Assembly: GCA_964621605.1 (NCBI GenBank)
Contig: CAZUMJ010000015.1
Location: forward strand, 1-64,000
Direction of reading: 5' to 3'
Source of the DNA: CAZUMJ01 sp964621605
GTDB taxonomy: Bacteria > Actinomycetota > Acidimicrobiia > Acidimicrobiales > Iamiaceae
Length of the DNA stretch: 64,000 nt
Of this stretch, positions 58,966 to 64,000 are shown in pieces. How positions within the stretch are numbered: position 1 is the first letter of the stretch; each line of letters opens with the position of its first letter. A program made the position numbers and the translations under genes. The notes beneath the pieces are model-generated. The model was given only the letters and a program-made list of their open reading frames with translations, made no database searches and was not told the DNA's origin.

Positions 58966-59037
58966 CAATAGACGGTCCCCCCGGACAACGACCGGGTCTG
59001 CAACCATGGGAACGCTCGCGAGACCAAGGAGGCGGCG

Positions 59038-60398
59038 GTGACCGAAGTTCCAACCTGTTCGCGGTGTGGTACGGCGCTCCCCCCGGAAGCAACTTTCTGC
59101 ACCCAGTGTGGTCACGCGACCGACGTGGCGTCGCAGCTTCCTCCGCCGGCTCCCGCGACCTTCGGCGCACCTCAGGACCCGACGCAGGTCGTGACCCCGC
59201 AGGGTGAACCAACCGCAATCTGGCCCCCGTCGCCATCGGCGCCACCAGCGCCGGGTGCCGGCCGCGATGCTGCCGTGGCAGCTGGCTGGGGCGCACCGCA
59301 GGCTCCTGGGACGCCGCCCGCTTCGCCTCCGCCGCCTGCGATGGCGCCGCCCGCTGCGCCTCCAATGGCACCGCCCGCGATGGCTCCGCCGCCNNNNNNN
59401 NNNNNNNNNNNNNNNNNNNNNNNNNNNNNNNNNNNNNNNNNNNNNNNNNNNNNNNNNNNNNNNNNNNNNNNNNNNNNNNNNNNNNNNNNNNNNTGGCTCC
59501 GCCGCCCGCGATGGCTCCGCCCGCGATGGCGCCGCCGCCCGCGATGGCTCCGCCCGCGATGGCGCCGCCGCCCGCGATGGCTCCGCCGCCCGCGATGGCT
59601 CCGCCCGCGATGGCGCCGCCCGCTGCGCCTCCAATGGCGCCGCCCGCGCCAACCATGCCGCCGATTGCGACCGCGACCGTTGCAACCGCTGCTGCGCCGA
59701 TGGGTTCGGGTGGGCCTGCGAACGGTCTCGCCGGCACAGTCGGTGCGGTCGGCGGCCTCGCGATGGTGGTTGGCGCGTTCCTTCCCTATGTCGTGACGAA
59801 GGCCGGCAGCGCGAGCCACTCGGTGAGCGGCTGGAACGCGACGGGTGACGCACAGGCCGCGGCCATTGTCGGGTTGGTTGCTGCGGCTTTCGGCGCGCTG
59901 TTGCTCGTCAAGGCCGTGCCCGCGCTCGCAAGGCTTGCGCTTGTGGGCCTCGGCATCGCTGGCGCCGCGCTGGCCGGCTACGACCTCTACGACATCACGC
60001 AGAAGCTTCCGAAGGACGCCCTTGTGAAGTCCAGCGGGGTCGACACCATCCAGGTCGGTATCGGCCTCTTTGTCGTGCTCGGCGGTGGCGTGCTGGCGCT
60101 GCTGGCGGGGCTCCTCGTTCGCACCAAGGTCAAGGCCGCGAAGCCTGCCGAGTCGGCCCACAGCGGCATTGGTGAAGCGCCACCAGCGTTCTCGGTGCAG
60201 CCGCCAAGTGCGCCGCCGGTTGCTTCGCCGCCCGCGCCGGCATCGCAGACCGCGCCGCCCGCACCATCGGCACCGGCACCCCCAACTGCTCAGGCTCCGG
60301 CTCCAATGGCCCCGCCGCCGTCGCCCGGCTCGATGCCTCCACCCCCGCCTTCAGGAGGCGTGACACCCCCGCCGCCGCCGTCGGGCAGCAGCTTCTAG
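59038..60398 (+). CDS. Zinc-ribbon / Ala-Pro repeat / multi-TM protein (interrupted by an assembly gap)
   Basis: Starts at a GTG with a textbook AAGGAGG. A zinc ribbon (CSRCGTALPPEATFCTQCGH, residues 7-26) is followed by Pro/Ala text and then repeats of the word PPAMAPPPAMA. A 100-N gap (59394-59493) lies inside the repeats, and the frame after it differs, so the gap length is not real. After the repeats come about three to four TM segments (TVGAVGGLAMVVGAFLPYVV, AAAIVGLVAAAFGALLLVKA, ALVGLGIAGAALAGYDLY and GIGLFVVLGGGVLALLAGLL) and a Pro-rich tail. This is the third protein of the zinc-ribbon design in the window. Function is unknown. Confidence 0.7.
59394..59493. other. Assembly gap (100 N) in a short-repeat region
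   Basis: The run of exactly 100 N lies inside 33-base repeats (units reading PPAMAPPPAMA). Such repeats break short-read assembly. The frames on the two sides disagree for a length of 100. Confidence 0.95.
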
Positions 60399-60427
60399 TA
60401 GCGGAACCGCGGCGCAAGCCGGTGCGT

Positions 60428-61204
60428 TCACGCGCCGGCGGCGGCCCCGGAATCGATGGGCAGCGCGATCCCGTTCACGTAGCTGGCGGCTGGGCTGAGC
60501 AACCACGCGATGGCCGAGGCGATCTCGGCGGGTTCGGCGAGGCGGCCCATCGGCGCGCCGCGCAGCATCAGCTTCTCGATGGATGGGTCGGCGGCGATGA
60601 AGGACTCGAGCATCGCCGTCTTGGTGTTTGCCGGACAGACGGCGTTGACGCGCAGGTTCTGACGCACGTACTCCATTGCCACTGATCGCGTGAGGCCGAT
60701 CACCCCGTGCTTCGACGCGGCGTACGCGGGGAGGGCTGAGAACCCCATGAGGCCGGCCATCGATGCCACGTTCACGATGGCACCGCCGCCGCGGGCGAGG
60801 ATCGCGGGCACCTCGGCACGCAGCGCGTGAAAGAGCCCGGTGAGGTTCAGGTCGAGTGTGGCGGCCCACTGCTCCGCCGTGCACGACAGCAGTCCGCTTG
60901 GGACGCCGCTCGTGCCGGCGTTGTTCACGGCGAGGTCGAGCCCGCCGAACGTGCCGACCGCGGCGGCGACCATCGCGGCGAGGTCGGCCGGAGACGTGGC
61001 GTCGGTGCGGGTCGCCATTGCCTCGTGGCCGTCTTGTCGCAGGGAGGCGGCGTGCGCTTCGGCGGCGTCTCCGTCCAGATCCGCGATCACCACGGACGCG
61101 CCGCGAGCCGCCAGGAGCGAGGCGGTTGCGGCGCCGATCCCCGACGCCGCGCCGGTGATGACCGCCACGAGTCCAGCGAGGTCGGATGGAAGATCTGCGG
61201 CCAT
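60428..61204 (-). CDS. Short-chain dehydrogenase/reductase
   Basis: 258 residues from the ATG at 61204 with GGGGGAAG upstream. Classical SDR: VAVITGAASGIGAATASLLA (TGxxxGIG), ADLDGD after the second strand (Asp, so NAD is likely), DLAVNNAGTSG, the Ser in VNVASMAGLMGF and the YxxxK in AYAASKHGVIGLTRSVAM. It is divergent from the amidohydrolase gene across an 85-base region with two palindromes. The neighbours suggest oxidation of an alcohol during breakdown of a ring or lipid compound. The exact substrate is unknown. Confidence 0.9.
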   Translation of the reverse strand: MAADLPSDLAGLVAVITGAASGIGAATASLLAARGASVVIADLDGDAAEAHAASLRQDGHEAMATRTDATSPADLAAMVAAAVGTFGGLDLAVNNAGTSGVPSGLLSCTAEQWAATLDLNLTGLFHALRAEVPAILARGGGAIVNVASMAGLMGFSALPAYAASKHGVIGLTRSVAMEYVRQNLRVNAVCPANTKTAMLESFIAADPSIEKLMLRGAPMGRLAEPAEIASAIAWLLSPAASYVNGIALPIDSGAAAGA

Positions 61205-61219
61205 GACTTCCCCCAAACG

Positions 61220-61231
61220 AGAACGTGTTCT
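61220..61231. promoter_or_regulatory. Operator-like palindrome AGAAC-GT-GTTCT (KstR-like)
   Basis: Perfect 5-base arms around GT, followed by AA. The form AGAAC-N2-GTTCT is that of KstR, the TetR-family repressor of steroid-degradation genes in actinobacteria. It is 16 bases from the SDR start and 59 bases before the amidohydrolase start. Confidence 0.5.
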
Positions 61232-61252
61232 AACTTTGGACGTGGACACCGT

Positions 61253-61271
61253 ATCTGACGTTCCATCAGAT
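61253..61271. promoter_or_regulatory. Operator-like palindrome ATCTGA-N7-TCAGAT
   Basis: Perfect 6-base arms, 18 bases before the amidohydrolase start. Its core CTGACG-TTC-CATCAG is one base from the site at 38336-38350 ahead of the acyl-CoA dehydrogenase gene, which suggests a shared regulator. Confidence 0.55.
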
Positions 61272-61289
61272 GAGGAGTAGGATCACACC

Positions 61290-62489
61290 ATGTCGGACTT
61301 CCCGAAGATCATCTCTGTCGACGATCACGTCGTCGAACCGCCCAACGTCTGGGTCGACCGGCTTCCGTCGAAGTACGCCGACGTGGGCCCTCGCATCGTG
61401 CGTGCCCCCGTCAAGGAGCTCACCTTCGTCGGGGGCAAGTTCAACCCCGTCATGGGCGAGACCCCAGAGGATGGCCCCGAGGCTGACTGGTGGGTCTACG
61501 AAGACCTCCGCCGTCCGCTCGTTCGTGTCGACTCTGCCGTCGGCGTCGACCGCGACGACGTGACGATGCGAGGGGTCACGTATGAAGAGATGCGCCCCGG
61601 CTCGTACTCGGTGCCGGAGCGGCTCGAAGACATGGATGCCAACTGGACCGAGGCCCAGCTGTGCTTCCCGACCTTCCCGCGCTTCTGTGGCCAGACCTTC
61701 ACCGAGGCCAAGGACCACGAGCTCGGCCTCCTGTGCATCAAGGCCTACAACGACTGGATGATCGACGAGTGGTGCGGTGCCTCCGGTGGGCGCCTCATCC
61801 CGCTCATCCTCATTCCCTTGTGGGACGCGAACCTCGCCGCGGCCGAGGTCGCCCGTACCGCTGCCAAGGGCGCCCGCAACGTCGCGTTCAGTGAGATCCC
61901 GCCGTACCTGGGGCTGCCGAGCATCCACACCGACTTCTGGGACCCGTTCTTCCGTGCCTGCGAAGAGCACGACTTCGCCATCCACATGCACATCGGCTCC
62001 TCGTCGAAGATGCCTTCGACTTCGGCCGACGCTCCGGCCATGGTCGGCTCGTCGCTCACCTTCGTGAACTCGGCGCTCAGCATGATCGACTGGATCATGT
62101 CCGGTGTGTTCGTGCGTTTTCCCGGCCTCGAGGTGTCCTACGCCGAGGGTCAGATCGGGTGGTTGCCCTACGTGATGGACCGGGCCGACAAGGTCTGGGA
62201 GGACAACCGTGGGTGGGGCGGCGTCGGCGACAAGGTGCTCGAGCCGCCGAGCCACGTGTTCAAGAAGCACATCTACCCCTGCTTCTTCGACGACCCGCAC
62301 GGGCTGCGGATGCTCGACGTCATCGGCGTCGACAAGGTGACCTACGAGTCCGACTACCCGCACTCCGACTCGACCTGGCCGAACACGCGCAAGGTCGCGG
62401 AAGAGCAGATGGCCCACCTCGCACCCGACGTGGTCGAGAAGCTCGTGCGTGGCAACGCCATCAAGCTGCTGCGCATCGGCAAGAGCTGA
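61290..62489 (+). CDS. Amidohydrolase-family (PF04909-type) TIM-barrel hydrolase/decarboxylase
   Basis: 399 residues. N-terminal metal motif IISVDDHVVEPPNVWVDRLP (D-x-H), the middle His pair in HDFAIHMHIGSSSKM, and the late catalytic Asp in VTYESDYPHSDSTWPNTRKV. This is the pattern of the actinobacterial 'amidohydrolase 2' group often found in catabolic clusters, whose members hydrolyse C-C or C-N bonds or decarboxylate ring acids. The ATG at 61290 follows GGAGTAGGA. Downstream, 35 bases on, is an aldehyde dehydrogenase, so the two form an operon controlled from the shared SDR promoter region. Confidence 0.85.
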   Translation: MSDFPKIISVDDHVVEPPNVWVDRLPSKYADVGPRIVRAPVKELTFVGGKFNPVMGETPEDGPEADWWVYEDLRRPLVRVDSAVGVDRDDVTMRGVTYEEMRPGSYSVPERLEDMDANWTEAQLCFPTFPRFCGQTFTEAKDHELGLLCIKAYNDWMIDEWCGASGGRLIPLILIPLWDANLAAAEVARTAAKGARNVAFSEIPPYLGLPSIHTDFWDPFFRACEEHDFAIHMHIGSSSKMPSTSADAPAMVGSSLTFVNSALSMIDWIMSGVFVRFPGLEVSYAEGQIGWLPYVMDRADKVWEDNRGWGGVGDKVLEPPSHVFKKHIYPCFFDDPHGLRMLDVIGVDKVTYESDYPHSDSTWPNTRKVAEEQMAHLAPDVVEKLVRGNAIKLLRIGKS

Positions 62490-62524
62490 TCCCACCGAGA
62501 CCCGACCAAGGAACGACCACAGCA

Positions 62525-63991
62525 ATGACCCAGCAGGTTGGAAGCGGCCCGTACCGTCAGTTGATCGGCGGCCAGTTCGTCGACGGTGGCAAGGGGACCT
62601 ACCCCATCATCAACCCCGCCACCGAGGAGGTCGTCGCCGAGGCGCCCGAGGCCTCGCTCGACGATGTTGCTGCTGCCGCGGCAGCGGCACGGGCCGCCCA
62701 GCCGGCCTGGGCAGCGATGAGGCCCGAGAAGCGCGGCGCGCTGCTCGCCAAGGTCTCGAAGCGCATCTTTGCCGAGATGGCCGACTTCGTCCCGCTCATC
62801 ATCGCCGAGACCGGCGCCACGATGGCCGTGGGCTCGAAGATGCAGGCGCCCGCGTGCGCCAGCCGGTTCGCCTTCTACGCCGAGGCAGCCCGTCAGTCGA
62901 TGGAGACGCCGCTGGCGCCGACGCCCATGCCGGAGACGCCGCTGGCGCCCGGGGGGCTCATCTCGTCGGTGGTGAACCGTGCCCCGGTGGGGGTCGTCGC
63001 CGCGATCACGTCGTACAACTTCCCGATCACGAACATGGCCGGCAAGCTCGCTCCCGCGCTCGCCGCCGGCAACGCGGTCATCGTGAAGCCTGCGCCGCAG
63101 GACCCGCTGTCGTGCCTCGAGGTGCTGCGCATCTGCCACGAAGAAGGCATCCCCGAAGGCGTGGTGAACATCCTGACCGGCTCGGGTGCCGAGGTGGGCC
63201 AGGCGCTCGTCGCCTCGCCCGACGTCGACATGGTGAGCTTCACCGGCTCGACCGGGGTGGGCGTCGCGATCCAGGCGGAGTGCGCCAAGACCATGAAGCG
63301 CAGCCTCATGGAGTTGGGCGGCAAGGGCGCCGCGCTCGTGTTCGCGGACGCCGACCTGAAGACCGTCGTCACCGCGCTGGCAAGCGTGTGGGGCTTTCAC
63401 TCCGGCCAGATCTGCACCGCACCTACTCGTGCCATCGTGCACCGCAGCCGCTACGACGAGGTGGTCGCTGCCCTTCAGGCTGCGGGGGCCCGCATGCCGG
63501 TCGGCGACCCGCTCGACAAGAGCACCGTCGTCGGTCCACTCATCAGCGCGGTGCAGCGAGAACGCGTCGAGGCACTGCGCCAACAGGGCATCGATGCGGG
63601 TGCCGAGCTGCTGCTCGGTGGCGAACGCCCCGACATCGAGCGCGGCTTCTACGTGGCCCCGACCCTGCTCGGCGCGGACAACCAGAACCCGGCGGCCCGC
63701 GAGGAGTTCTTCGGGCCGGTCATCACGATCATCCCGTTCGACGACGACGAAGAGGGCATCGCCATCGCCAACGACTCGCCGTACGGCCTGAACGACTACG
63801 TCTTCACCGCTGACCTCAACAAGGGCTACCAGGTGGCGAAGCGCCTGCAGGCCGGCACCGTCGGGCTCAACACGGCGCAGCGCAACATGGACGCCCCCTT
63901 CGGCGGGTTCAAGATGAGCGGCATCGGACGCGACTGCGGCATCTACGCCCTGCACGCGTACACCGAGATGCAGTCCATCGTCTGGACCTGA
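62525..63991 (+). CDS. NAD(P)-dependent aldehyde dehydrogenase
   Basis: 488 residues from the ATG at 62525, AAGGA upstream. The ALDH superfamily blocks are PVGVVAAITSYNFPITNMAG (cofactor), VSFTGSTGVGVAIQAECA, the catalytic Glu in KRSLMELGGKGAALVFADAD and the catalytic Cys in SGQICTAPTRAIVH, with EEFFGPVITIIPFDDDEEG late. It differs clearly from the ALDH at 23822. It probably oxidises an aldehyde made in the same pathway as the amidohydrolase and SDR. The stop lies nine bases before the window edge. Confidence 0.93.
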   Translation: MTQQVGSGPYRQLIGGQFVDGGKGTYPIINPATEEVVAEAPEASLDDVAAAAAAARAAQPAWAAMRPEKRGALLAKVSKRIFAEMADFVPLIIAETGATMAVGSKMQAPACASRFAFYAEAARQSMETPLAPTPMPETPLAPGGLISSVVNRAPVGVVAAITSYNFPITNMAGKLAPALAAGNAVIVKPAPQDPLSCLEVLRICHEEGIPEGVVNILTGSGAEVGQALVASPDVDMVSFTGSTGVGVAIQAECAKTMKRSLMELGGKGAALVFADADLKTVVTALASVWGFHSGQICTAPTRAIVHRSRYDEVVAALQAAGARMPVGDPLDKSTVVGPLISAVQRERVEALRQQGIDAGAELLLGGERPDIERGFYVAPTLLGADNQNPAAREEFFGPVITIIPFDDDEEGIAIANDSPYGLNDYVFTADLNKGYQVAKRLQAGTVGLNTAQRNMDAPFGGFKMSGIGRDCGIYALHAYTEMQSIVWT

Positions 63992-64000
63992 CACACCCCG

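Overview
The window reads as a stretch of chromosome from a high-GC actinobacterium. Gene content and style suggest a member of the class Acidimicrobiia (an Ilumatobacter-like lineage), but that placement is an inference from gene style, not from a marker search. Supporting signs are strong G/C preference at third codon positions, many GTG starts with 4-base ATGA/GTGA overlaps, LexA boxes of the actinobacterial GAAC-N4-GTTC type, a menaquinone gene (menB), a B12-dependent ribonucleotide reductase, and many secreted Thr/Pro-rich proteins. Almost everything is chromosomal housekeeping. There is no prophage, insertion sequence or CRISPR array. One scar-like duplication of a tRNA-Gly 3' segment (55783-55808 and 56061-56086) is the only mark of possible integration.

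Layout. 1-5400: tRNA modification genes miaB and miaA with an APH(3')-like phosphotransferase between them, then dapF and hflX. 5418-9979: diaminopimelate/lysine genes dapC-like, dapD and dapE around a two-TM protein. 10062-14458: lexA facing a LysM membrane protein across three SOS boxes, nrdR, a RibD-like reductase with a MarR regulator, and a lipase. 14781-17880: an NrdR-box promoter and nrdJ. 17953-23742: a truncated VOC gene, a DUF11 surface protein, a small acetyltransferase, a DrrAB-like exporter, and a cupin with uppP. 23822-29264: aldehyde dehydrogenase, thiamine-diphosphate enzyme, FAD-linked 2-hydroxyacid dehydrogenase and menB. 29354-36585: beta-helix protein, SDR, mutM, a FecR-like membrane protein and an unrecognised gene pair. 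36665-44226: P450-msrB, a large acyl-CoA dehydrogenase, a kinase-like protein, a serine hydrolase, glutathione peroxidase and a DEAD-box helicase.

44370-54381 is the most unusual region. It holds a zinc-ribbon/Ig-like membrane protein, an N6-adenine DNA methylase with no ordinary start codon, a second Ig-like membrane protein, a SAM riboswitch ahead of metX and a metY/metB-type gene, a Thr-rich membrane protein, and a zinc-ribbon/polyproline/PH-like protein. A third protein of the zinc-ribbon design lies at 59038. The rest carries tRNA-Cys, tRNA-Gly, a PAS-GAF-GGDEF-EAL protein, and a divergent SDR / amidohydrolase-aldehyde dehydrogenase locus with two operator-like palindromes. One of these palindromes matches a site in front of the acyl-CoA dehydrogenase at 38391.

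Two runs of N (27005-27014 and 59394-59493) interrupt genes. In both cases the stated gap length breaks the reading frame, so the lengths are placeholders rather than real sizes.
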